The notes under the pieces are model-generated. The model saw only the letters and a program-made list of their open reading frames with translations. It was not told where the DNA came from and searched no databases. Below are positions 1-5,260 of a stretch of DNA of 7,613 nucleotides, in pieces. A program made the position numbers and the translations under genes. How positions within the stretch are numbered: position 1 is the stretch's first letter; the number at the start of each line of letters is the position of its first letter. Origin of the DNA: Armatimonadota bacterium (GTDB lineage Bacteria > Armatimonadota > Chthonomonadetes > Chthonomonadales > Chthonomonadaceae); assembly GCA_026392135.1 (NCBI GenBank), contig JAPLCR010000331.1, forward strand, positions 1-7,613, given 5' to 3'.

Positions 1-190
1 GGCAGATATCGGCATAGGTTTTGTTTAATCCAAGCACGACCGCATCTGCGTTCAGTGCGATAGCAGGCAGGGCAGATTCGTGTGCGAACCCACCGGGGGC
101 AAAGAGATTCTCAATAGCGGTGTAAGAGTTTTCGTTTATTGGCGAACGCATTGAATTTTCGGGTTGGTATATTCCGTCATTGTCATGCAT
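1..190 (-). CDS. N-terminal part of an unidentified protein, cut by the window edge
   Basis: The reading frame starts at ATG 190-188 and stays open for 63 codons to the left edge, so only the N-terminus is visible. The translation begins MHDNDGIYQPENSMRSP and later contains LFAPGGFAHE and ALNADAVVLGLNKTYADIC. The early part is polar and there is no signal peptide or membrane segment, so the visible part looks cytosolic. A CTGGAG ribosome-binding sequence ends 11 bases before the ATG (202-207), which is slightly long spacing but supports this start. An internal ATG at codon 14 is an alternative with no obvious ribosome site. I do not recognise the family. The NADAVVLGLNKTYADIC stretch loosely resembles the start of a sensory PAS-type domain, but this is too little to call. 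The gene diverges from the membrane-protein pair to its right. Confidence 0.6.
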   Translation of the reverse strand, partial: MHDNDGIYQPENSMRSPINENSYTAIENLFAPGGFAHESALPAIALNADAVVLGLNKTYADIC

Positions 191-276
191 AGTGTTTTCA
201 ACTCCAGAAGGTCTACGGTTACGGGTATACTATTCGTGAAGCAGGTAGTAGTATTCCTGCCTACTTAACACGTTTC
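191..276. promoter_or_regulatory. Divergent intergenic region with candidate promoters on both strands
   Basis: These bases separate two divergent genes and must hold the starts of both transcripts. On the plus strand TATACT (226-231) is a five-of-six match to the -10 consensus, but I see no good -35. Overlapping it on the minus strand is TAGTAT (232-227), again without a clear -35. The CTGGAG ribosome site of the leftward gene lies at 202-207. The overlap of the two -10 candidates is what I see; that the two promoters compete is inference. Confidence 0.35.
241..260. repeat. Short inverted repeat in the presumed 5' leader of the membrane-protein pair
   Basis: GCAGG (241-245) and CCTGC (256-260) are perfect 5-bp arms around a 10-base loop. 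If transcription starts about seven bases after TATACT (226-231), the repeat lies in the untranslated leader of the rightward genes, 16 bases before the ATG at 277. It could be an operator or a weak RNA hairpin. Arms this short can arise by chance. Confidence 0.25.
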
Positions 277-588
277 ATGGGATACCACCTTATGGTATGG
301 CAACAGTTTCAATTTTTCTTTTTGTTTTTCTGTGTGGTTGGCTGGATTGTAGCCCTCGTAAAACTCCAGCAGACAGAGGATAATCACCCTGAGCAGAAGG
401 CGCAAAAAGATGCCTTTCATCTTTTCACGCTTCTATTTGCTAGCGCGATACTCATTATCATACGTGAAAGGCTGGTTAATCCTTCCACTCCTTACTGGGT
501 ACTAAATGGGCTTTTGCTTCCTATCAGCCTCCTAATTATCCTTAAAGTGTTGCGCCTCGTCAAACAGTACCAGCGCGAACGCCGCTAG
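277..588 (+). CDS. Small hypothetical membrane protein with three predicted helices
   Basis: This 103-residue protein has hydrophobic segments at about residues 11-29 (rich in Phe and Val), 46-63 and 73-91. A polar, charged loop (about 31-45, with QQTEDNHPEQ) joins the first two, and the basic tail ends in QYQRERR. It should be an inner-membrane protein, with the basic tail probably cytoplasmic. I do not recognise a family and assign no function. ATG 277 has no visible ribosome site. A second in-frame ATG at 292 has a weak GGGA nine bases upstream and would give a 98-residue protein, so the start is uncertain. The stop at 588 lies 14 bases before the ATG of the TMTC-like gene. That suggests one transcript, and perhaps translational coupling since the downstream gene also lacks a clear ribosome site. 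It may be a partner of that enzyme, which is inferred from position only. Confidence 0.7.
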   Translation: MGYHLMVWQQFQFFFLFFCVVGWIVALVKLQQTEDNHPEQKAQKDAFHLFTLLFASAILIIIRERLVNPSTPYWVLNGLLLPISLLIILKVLRLVKQYQRERR

Positions 589-602
589 CAGTGCTTACCG
601 CC

Positions 603-2414
603 ATGCAATTCCCAGAATCCTCCGCTACCACTGCCTCCACCCCTAAATTCTGGCTATACGCCTCGCTCATTGTCTTGCTCGCCCTTCTCTTGAAAATAGT
701 AACTCTACGGGGCGAAATAATGATGGATGACAGGCTTTTAATCACTATGCCAGACCAGAGAGGATGTGATACCAACATTGCGGAGTGTTTTCGGAATCCC
801 CTCTTCCACCTCTACTATCGCCCTGTTCTATCCGCTTCGTTCTTGTTCGGAATCCGACTACACGGCACGGATCCGTTCTGGTTTCATGTCGAAAACCTAC
901 TGCTTCATGGGCTTGGCGTAGGAGTATGGATAACACTCTTCCGCCGCCTATTCTGTGTGGAACGCACTGCACTCGTCGCGGGGTTGCTGTTCGCTCTACA
1001 CCCCGTTCAAGTCAGCGTTACAGGATTCATAGGTGGAAGGACGGACACACTCGCCCTCGCCTTGCTGGGCTTGTCGCTTTTATCTCTTGTATGGACGGCA
1101 AATGTCCGTAAAACCTACTACATCGTGAGTCTTCTATGTTTTGCGCTGGCGGTATTTACAAAAGAGCAGATAGCCTTGAGTGTGCTACTACTACCCTCAC
1201 TGCTGTCCATAGTCACACCGCATCTCACGAAAGGGCAGAGGTTACTCTATGCGGCTCCCTACGCGCTCATTCTCGCCTTCTACGCGATAATTGCGAAGAC
1301 GATTCTGCCTTCCAATTTCTTTCCGCGCCTCGGTATTGCTCCTAGCCTACATACCGAAATTATCGGTAGAACCCTCTGGTACTATGCAAAAAATCTCACT
1401 GGCGTAGCTCCCAGTGCATTTCACCAGTCTTCACTCGGTGCGTGGTCACCAAACCAGTGGCAAACTGCCGCCTTGGGCTACACTGTGCTGTTAGGCTGGG
1501 GTTGCTTCTATCTTTTTTGTGCCCGTAAAGAGCTACGGCTAAGGTTCTGTTGGTGGTGGGTAAGCCTTGTACTTCTTCCGTGTGTTAATCTGATTCTGAC
1601 ACCATCACAGTTCGTCGCGACTTACCGCGTTCCACTTGCCTTACCGGGTCTGGCAGGAATCCTCGCGCTATTATGTACTAAGTTGGAGACAGAGTACTCA
1701 CACACAGTCGCCAAGATGACAAAAGCAACACTCTGCGGATGGGCTACGCTCTACGGACTACTGACCTTACAGGAGGCATTCTTGTGGTGCAAGGAGATAC
1801 CCGTTCTTCAGACCATGACCCGCGTAGACCCCGACTTTCTTCCCGCGCACCTATGGCTTGGCAACGCCTATCAACAGCATGGGCAGTTCTCCCGAGCCTT
1901 GGAGGAGTACTCTGGAATATGGAGTAGGCTTCGCCTTGCAGATATCTCACCTGAACAAAAACTTATTGCAAGCAGGGAGCGAACTCTACGCGAACGTGTG
2001 TGGAATCTATGCGGCTGGAGCTACTCAGCCCCGCGCTTTACGGGTTGGATACTCTATCAAGAGGGGCGAACACTTTTGTGGAGCGGTGACTATACTAAAG
2101 CAATAGCCTCCCTCAAACCTGCATTCGAGCATGATCGCAATGAGGATGGGATACGGCAGTCTCTGGCTTACGCCTACATTGAGACACAGCAGTATTTACT
2201 AGCGCAAAACCTACTATTCATCCCATCAGCGGGTAAGCCAGATGCGTTGGATTGGCAATTCAGGGGATACTATTTCGCAAAACAGGAGCGTTGGGAAATG
2301 GCGAGCGATGCTCTGAAGCGAGCTTGGGAAGCGCAACCGCCCCTGGATAGTAAGGCGCGTGAGAATAACCGCAAACTTCTCACCTACGTGCAAAAGCGAC
2401 TTGCAGAGCGTTAA
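603..2414 (+). CDS. TMTC-like GT-C membrane glycosyltransferase with C-terminal TPR repeats
   Basis: The 603-residue protein has about ten hydrophobic segments over residues 17-392, then a soluble tail with TPR-like helices (about 412-441, 479-508, 516-542 and 549-579). This matches TMTC-type proteins, multi-pass GT-C enzymes that in animals transfer mannose from a polyprenyl-phosphate carrier to protein Ser/Thr. Matching motifs are an acidic pair after the first helix (MMDDR, Asp42-Asp43), YRPVLSASFLFG, FHVENLLLH, FALHPVQVSVTGFIGGRTD (His133-Pro134, Gly-Gly-Arg-Thr-Asp 144-148), FTKE (187-188) and ATYRVPLALPG (about 339-349), which sits where TMTCs carry ERYLYLPS. Asp42-Asp43 is the likely catalytic site, facing outward, by family analogy. 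The exact donor and acceptor are unknown, and other GT-C families also carry TPRs. ATG 603 was chosen. An in-frame GTG at 591 adds four residues, and neither start has a clear ribosome site. It follows the small membrane protein closely. Confidence 0.8.
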   Translation: MQFPESSATTASTPKFWLYASLIVLLALLLKIVTLRGEIMMDDRLLITMPDQRGCDTNIAECFRNPLFHLYYRPVLSASFLFGIRLHGTDPFWFHVENLLLHGLGVGVWITLFRRLFCVERTALVAGLLFALHPVQVSVTGFIGGRTDTLALALLGLSLLSLVWTANVRKTYYIVSLLCFALAVFTKEQIALSVLLLPSLLSIVTPHLTKGQRLLYAAPYALILAFYAIIAKTILPSNFFPRLGIAPSLHTEIIGRTLWYYAKNLTGVAPSAFHQSSLGAWSPNQWQTAALGYTVLLGWGCFYLFCARKELRLRFCWWWVSLVLLPCVNLILTPSQFVATYRVPLALPGLAGILALLCTKLETEYSHTVAKMTKATLCGWATLYGLLTLQEAFLWCKEIPVLQTMTRVDPDFLPAHLWLGNAYQQHGQFSRALEEYSGIWSRLRLADISPEQKLIASRERTLRERVWNLCGWSYSAPRFTGWILYQEGRTLLWSGDYTKAIASLKPAFEHDRNEDGIRQSLAYAYIETQQYLLAQNLLFIPSAGKPDALDWQFRGYYFAKQERWEMASDALKRAWEAQPPLDSKARENNRKLLTYVQKRLAER

Positions 2415-2439
2415 AGGCGGGGAGCCTCAGAAAATGCGA

Positions 2440-2516
2440 GGTTTTCGCTTCTATCTAGGGATTTTGCTCTTGTTACGTCTTGCTCTATCCCAAAGGTATC
2501 AGTTCAAGCGAAAACC
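2440..2516. repeat. Long-loop inverted repeat with 11-bp perfect arms between convergent genes
   Basis: GGTTTTCGCTT (2440-2450) is matched exactly by its reverse complement AAGCGAAAACC (2506-2516), 55 bases away. Inside it a second pair, GGGAT (2458-2462) and ATCCC (2487-2491), can also fold, and TTGCTCT occurs twice (2464-2470 and 2480-2486). It starts 26 bases after the stop of the TMTC-like gene. Possible roles are a structured 3' end protecting or ending the rightward transcript, a small structured RNA, or a remnant of a small mobile repeat. There is no run of T after it, so it is not a classical intrinsic terminator. Confidence 0.5.
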
Positions 2517-2519
2517 CTG

Positions 2520-2540
2520 TTGGTTATAAACCGTAACCAA
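2520..2540. repeat. Hairpin-forming inverted repeat, possible weak terminator
   Basis: TTGGTTA (2520-2526) pairs perfectly with TAACCAA (2534-2540) across a seven-base loop. A shorter alternative fold GGTT/AACC (2522-2525 and 2529-2532) overlaps it. It lies between convergent genes, where transcription must end from both sides. The stem is AT-rich and only a weakly T-rich stretch follows, so terminator function is a guess. Confidence 0.3.
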
Positions 2541-2552
2541 TCACTATCTATT

Positions 2553-2568
2553 ACGTTTGACTAAACGT
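2553..2568. repeat. Short perfect inverted repeat in the convergent intergenic region
   Basis: ACGTTT (2553-2558) and AAACGT (2563-2568) form a perfect six-base stem with a GACT loop. It is the third separate dyad in this gap and the nearest to the end of the leftward HEAT-repeat gene (stop 2628-2626), so it could help end that transcript. No T-run follows on either strand, so the assignment stays weak. Confidence 0.3.
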
Positions 2569-2625
2569 CAAGGCGTGGGCAGGAGGCGAAAGGCTCTGAC
2601 TTCGACTCAAAAATCCATACACTCC

Positions 2626-4056
2626 TTACCGTAGTTTGTGCTCGAAGGGAACCGCCGTCGCAAAATCTATAGGAGTGATGAATATCTGAGCCACACAGTC
2701 TCTATCCAAGCCTCCCCTCTCCTTGCTCACATCCTGCCCACCCCGCCGCGCCTTGTCTAACTCCTTACCGGAGAGTTCACCGCTTACCACATCCACTGTC
2801 GTACCGAAACGCGCTAACCCCGCCGCCGCCGCCATGCGTACAGAAAAGCCGATTTTGCGCGAAGCATCGCGCCGCCCTCGCTCTTCGGGCGAGAGGGTAT
2901 AGGCGCGGTCTTTGGCAAGCCTTTGAAGGGTCTTCACCGACTCCTCGTTCCCCATCAATGCAAGAGCCATCGCGCCCGCCGTGCGAAGGCGGTAGTTGCC
3001 GTCGCGAGCTGCTTGCTCGGCTTCTCGTTGTATTAGTTGTCGCTCGCCAACAGAGAGACCGTAGGCGCGTAGCGGAAAGTTGACCAAATTGCGCTCCCAA
3101 CCCGCAGGGTCTCCACTGCGCTCTTGATATGCCAGCACACCTAGCCCTAGTATTGCGCGAGACCTCAGGTAGACATCTCCGCTCTCTGCAAGATGAATAA
3201 AAAAGGGAAGCATTCGAGGTTTCGCGCGATAGACTAGAATATCCATTGCAGAGTAGACATACGCAGGAAGACCCGGTAGGCGCTCTGGAGCTTGAACTAT
3301 CCCCAAACAGACCTTATCAATATCTACCCCCATACCTTCCAGATAACGCAGTACGTCGGTGTTCAGGTCGAGGCTCGTGGCACTCGGCTCCAACAACAGG
3401 GAGAGACCAAGCGCAATCGCGTTCTTACGCATCTCAGGCTCTCCACGCCGTATACTTCTCACCGCCGCTTCAAAAGCCCCTTTTCGGAAGCGATAGCTCT
3501 TGTCCAATATATCCGTATCACCTTTAACGGGTTCAAACGGCGTTACGAAGACACTAAAGGCTTTGTCTGTCTCTCCCAATTTCAAAAAGCTATCACCAAC
3601 TGCCTCTTTAAGCATAGGATTGCATCCCATCTCATCCACTGAGAAGTTCTCCGTCGCCTCCTGCGCCACCCTGCGGTAATCGTTGCGTCGATAGGCATCT
3701 TGAATACTTGTCAGCAAGCTCTCTGACTCACGGTTATTGCGCTTCCGCAAGCTAGGCACACGCTTGAGTTCGCCCCACGCAAGTAGATAGAGGTGGTTCT
3801 GTTTCTTATTCCAAAAGGTCTGCCACGATGTACCCGTCAACGCGAGAGCGTAGATAGTGTCGTCCGCCATGCGTTCTCCGCGCCAGCGTAGTTTTTCCAG
3901 TGCCTCCTGCATCTCATCATGGTAGAGATTGAGCAGGGAGGTACTCTGCGCGGTATCGGTGCGCGGAGCTATACGTTGTGCTGTCACGGGAGCCGCAAGG
4001 CTAGCCGCTAGTAGTAGCAGAGTAAATCTAGTTCGCAGGAATTTACACGAGGGCAT
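2626..4056 (-). CDS. Secreted HEAT-repeat protein of unknown function
   Basis: The 476-residue protein starts with a clear signal peptide: a basic n-region (MPSCKFLRTR), a hydrophobic core (FTLLLLAASLAAP) and probable cleavage after PVTA or VTAQ near residue 26. It should be exported. The start at ATG 4056-4054 is supported by AAGGA seven bases upstream and by the signal peptide beginning there; an upstream in-frame ATG at 4095 would bury the signal peptide and lie over the promoter. The mature protein is mostly helical. A TPR-like pair occurs near 150-169 (LKEAVGDSFLKLGETDKAF). HEAT-like helices follow at about 263-289, 294-312, 342-368 and 400-418, including YLRSRAILGLGVLA, YRLRTAGAMALALMGNEES and FSVRMAAAAGLARFG. 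Such repeats usually bind proteins. I see no catalytic motif. It converges with the TMTC-like gene and appears to be transcribed alone. Function and substrate are unknown. Confidence 0.75.
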   Translation of the reverse strand: MPSCKFLRTRFTLLLLAASLAAPVTAQRIAPRTDTAQSTSLLNLYHDEMQEALEKLRWRGERMADDTIYALALTGTSWQTFWNKKQNHLYLLAWGELKRVPSLRKRNNRESESLLTSIQDAYRRNDYRRVAQEATENFSVDEMGCNPMLKEAVGDSFLKLGETDKAFSVFVTPFEPVKGDTDILDKSYRFRKGAFEAAVRSIRRGEPEMRKNAIALGLSLLLEPSATSLDLNTDVLRYLEGMGVDIDKVCLGIVQAPERLPGLPAYVYSAMDILVYRAKPRMLPFFIHLAESGDVYLRSRAILGLGVLAYQERSGDPAGWERNLVNFPLRAYGLSVGERQLIQREAEQAARDGNYRLRTAGAMALALMGNEESVKTLQRLAKDRAYTLSPEERGRRDASRKIGFSVRMAAAAGLARFGTTVDVVSGELSGKELDKARRGGQDVSKERGGLDRDCVAQIFITPIDFATAVPFEHKLR

Positions 4057-4063
4057 CGTCTTG

Positions 4064-4092
4064 TCCTTATATCTTGGTATATCACTATTATA
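4064..4092 (-). promoter_or_regulatory. -10 box and ribosome-binding site of the HEAT-repeat gene
   Basis: On the minus strand a perfect TATAAT occupies 4092-4087 and AAGGA occupies 4068-4064, seven bases before ATG 4056. The start of transcription would be near 4080, giving a leader of about 24 bases. The only -35-like hexamer, TTAACA, is 13 bases upstream of the -10, which is too close, so the promoter may need an activator. Small dyads flank it: GTATA/TATAC (4077-4081 and 4089-4093) overlaps the -10, and CCCTG/CAGGG (4103-4107 and 4122-4126) lies over the -35 zone. Confidence 0.5.
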
Positions 4093-4132
4093 CACGCTCT
4101 ATCCCTGTTAAGGCGGAAAATCAGGGTATGTA

Positions 4133-4152
4133 TGATGACGTTACGTCCATCA
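4133..4152. repeat. Compact inverted repeat between the PhyH and HEAT-repeat genes
   Basis: TGATGACGT (4133-4141) can pair with ACGTCCATCA (4143-4152) with a single bulged base. It lies upstream of the HEAT-repeat promoter and about 140 bases downstream of the PhyH stop. A run of seven A (4179-4185) reads as seven T on the minus strand, but I see no stem directly before it, so a terminator for the PhyH gene is not established. The rest of 4153-4292 shows nothing I can name. Confidence 0.3.
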
Positions 4153-4292
4153 GCTATTCGCCTGCCAGGGCATCACTCAAAAAAACGCTAATCCCGTAGA
4201 TGTCCGCAGGGCGAAACGTGCATCCCCAACTCTCTAATCTAAACCAGCGTCCATTTGTCGCCCATTGTATCACGCCAGTTGGATACGGCTCG

Positions 4293-5069
4293 TTACTCTA
4301 CACTCCAGTCAGTAACGTCTGCCAACGAAGCACCGTACGGGTCTGTCATCCCAAGCAGTTGCTGCATTACACGAGTTTTCGCCTTCGCTTTCAACGCTTC
4401 ACTCGGCTCATAGCCCTGCCAAAACTTCATCCAACTGTGTCCGTAATTAAATATAAGTACCCGCCGTGTCGCATCCGTAGTGTTATTTAGAGCGGCGTGA
4501 TAGATGCGGCAGTGAAACAGATAGGCACTCCCAGCGGGATACTCCATGCGAACATGGCTAGGCATTTCGTCAGGGTTCTCCACTTTTGGCAGACAAAAAT
4601 CCATGGGGAAGCGGTGCGAGCCTGGAACCACGGCGGTTCCACCTCCACCCGGCGGCACATCAGATAGTAGAAAGAAAATCTTAATCATCAGCGTGGAGCG
4701 CGGGTGATAGACACTTGGCATACCTACGTCGTGATGCCAAAGTGCATGGGAGCTTGTGTTTGGCGGAGAGATGAAGTAGTCGTTATCTATCATCTGAATA
4801 TCTTCCCCAAGAAGTTCACGCACAATCGGAAACAGGATTGGGTGAGTCATCAGTTTCAGCAAATTATCGTCGTACTCAATGGGAGCTTGCACCTGCTGAA
4901 GGTTTGGCTTTCGCACTCCAAGTCGGCTTGTGTCAGCACGCCATAGGATTTCGGCACTGTCTGCGGCTACACGTATCGTCGCCAACTCTTTCGGTGAGAG
5001 GAGATTTGGGAAAACGAGATAACCGTTAGTCTCAAAAAACAGGCGTTGTTCGCCGGTCATTACGCTCAT
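4293..5069 (-). CDS. Phytanoyl-CoA dioxygenase (PhyH) family Fe(II)/2-oxoglutarate oxygenase
   Basis: This 258-residue soluble protein has the double-stranded beta-helix layout of PhyH-family enzymes, which use Fe(II), O2 and 2-oxoglutarate to hydroxylate small substrates. The metal triad is visible: the HxD motif in LWHHDVG (His112 and Asp114) and distal His191 in RIYHAALNNTTDATRR, followed by Arg202 or Arg203 as the likely 2-oxoglutarate carboxylate ligand. Other family marks are the N-terminal FFETNGYLVFPNLLSPKEL, GGGGTAVVPGSHRFP (141-155) and YPAGSAYLFH. No signal peptide or membrane segment is present, so it is cytoplasmic. The start at ATG 5069-5067 is strongly supported by AAAGGAG eight bases upstream. 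It lies downstream of gyrB on the same strand across a 191-base gap holding its own promoter candidate. The substrate cannot be read from sequence: bacterial homologues act on ectoine, phosphonates, natural-product intermediates and others. Family assignment is firm, function open. Confidence 0.9.
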   Translation of the reverse strand: MSVMTGEQRLFFETNGYLVFPNLLSPKELATIRVAADSAEILWRADTSRLGVRKPNLQQVQAPIEYDDNLLKLMTHPILFPIVRELLGEDIQMIDNDYFISPPNTSSHALWHHDVGMPSVYHPRSTLMIKIFFLLSDVPPGGGGTAVVPGSHRFPMDFCLPKVENPDEMPSHVRMEYPAGSAYLFHCRIYHAALNNTTDATRRVLIFNYGHSWMKFWQGYEPSEALKAKAKTRVMQQLLGMTDPYGASLADVTDWSVE

Positions 5070-5087
5070 GATTGACGCTCCTTTTAC

Positions 5088-5117
5088 ATACTATCCATTA
5101 CGAAACGGGTTTGCCAA
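5088..5117 (-). promoter_or_regulatory. Candidate sigma70-type promoter of the PhyH gene
   Basis: On the minus strand TTGGCA (5117-5112, five of six consensus bases) is followed after 18 bases by TAGTAT (5093-5088, four of six). Transcription would begin near 5081, leaving a very short leader that may clip the AAAGGAG ribosome site (about 5084-5078). The same TAGTAT -10 sequence appears on the minus strand at 232-227. Confidence 0.4.
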
Positions 5118-5165
5118 AAGGAAATGCCCCTGACACAACACGCTAAGCGTCGCATCAGGAGCCAT
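5091..5165 (-). CDS. Possible 24-codon leader ORF upstream of the PhyH gene
   Basis: ATG 5165-5163 opens a 24-codon frame ending in TAG at 5093-5091, 21 bases before the PhyH start. An AAGGAG ribosome site sits nine bases upstream of the ATG, with a second purine-rich GAGGAGG directly against it, which is stronger than most ribosome sites in the window. The peptide begins MAPDATLSVLCQGHF and ends LLANPFRNG. It matches nothing I know and has no run of one amino acid as attenuator leaders have. The frame covers the hairpin at 5129-5159 and the PhyH promoter candidate, so it would be translated only on a transcript coming from gyrB or from a start in between. It may be chance. Confidence 0.25.
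   Translation of the reverse strand: MAPDATLSVLCQGHFLLANPFRNG
5129..5159. repeat. Two-part inverted repeat (hairpin) between gyrB and the PhyH gene
   Basis: An inner perfect stem ACGCT/AGCGT (5140-5144 and 5146-5150, one central base) is nested in an outer stem CCTGA/TCAGG (5129-5133 and 5155-5159), with an unpaired internal loop. On the minus strand it lies about 100 bases after the gyrB stop and just upstream of the PhyH -35. It may reduce read-through from gyrB or act as an operator. No T-run follows it directly, so it is not a standard terminator. Confidence 0.4.
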
Positions 5166-5260
5166 CCTCCTCAACTCCTTGCTGAAAGCCCCCTACGCCC
5201 AGAACCGAGCGTCTTCCAGCACCAGTACTCCGCTGTAGAAGAGCCTCTCAAGAGAGCGAA

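Noticed and set aside
785..1111. Plus-strand open frame of about 108 codons inside the TMTC-like gene
   Set aside because: It is an overlapping frame of a well-supported membrane protein. Its translation is rich in Arg, Ser and Pro with no domain logic.
3246..3642. Overlapping plus-strand frames opposite the HEAT-repeat gene
   Set aside because: They are antisense to a gene with a signal peptide, ribosome site and repeat pattern, and have no protein-like features.
4179..4185. Run of seven A, seen as a possible T-tract terminator for the PhyH gene on the minus strand
   Set aside because: No stable stem lies directly upstream on the minus strand, so it does not meet the intrinsic terminator pattern.
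4200..4490. Plus-strand open frame of about 96 codons running into the 3' end of the PhyH gene
   Set aside because: Most of it is antisense to the conserved C-terminal part of the PhyH coding sequence. It has no ribosome site and its composition looks like out-of-frame translation.
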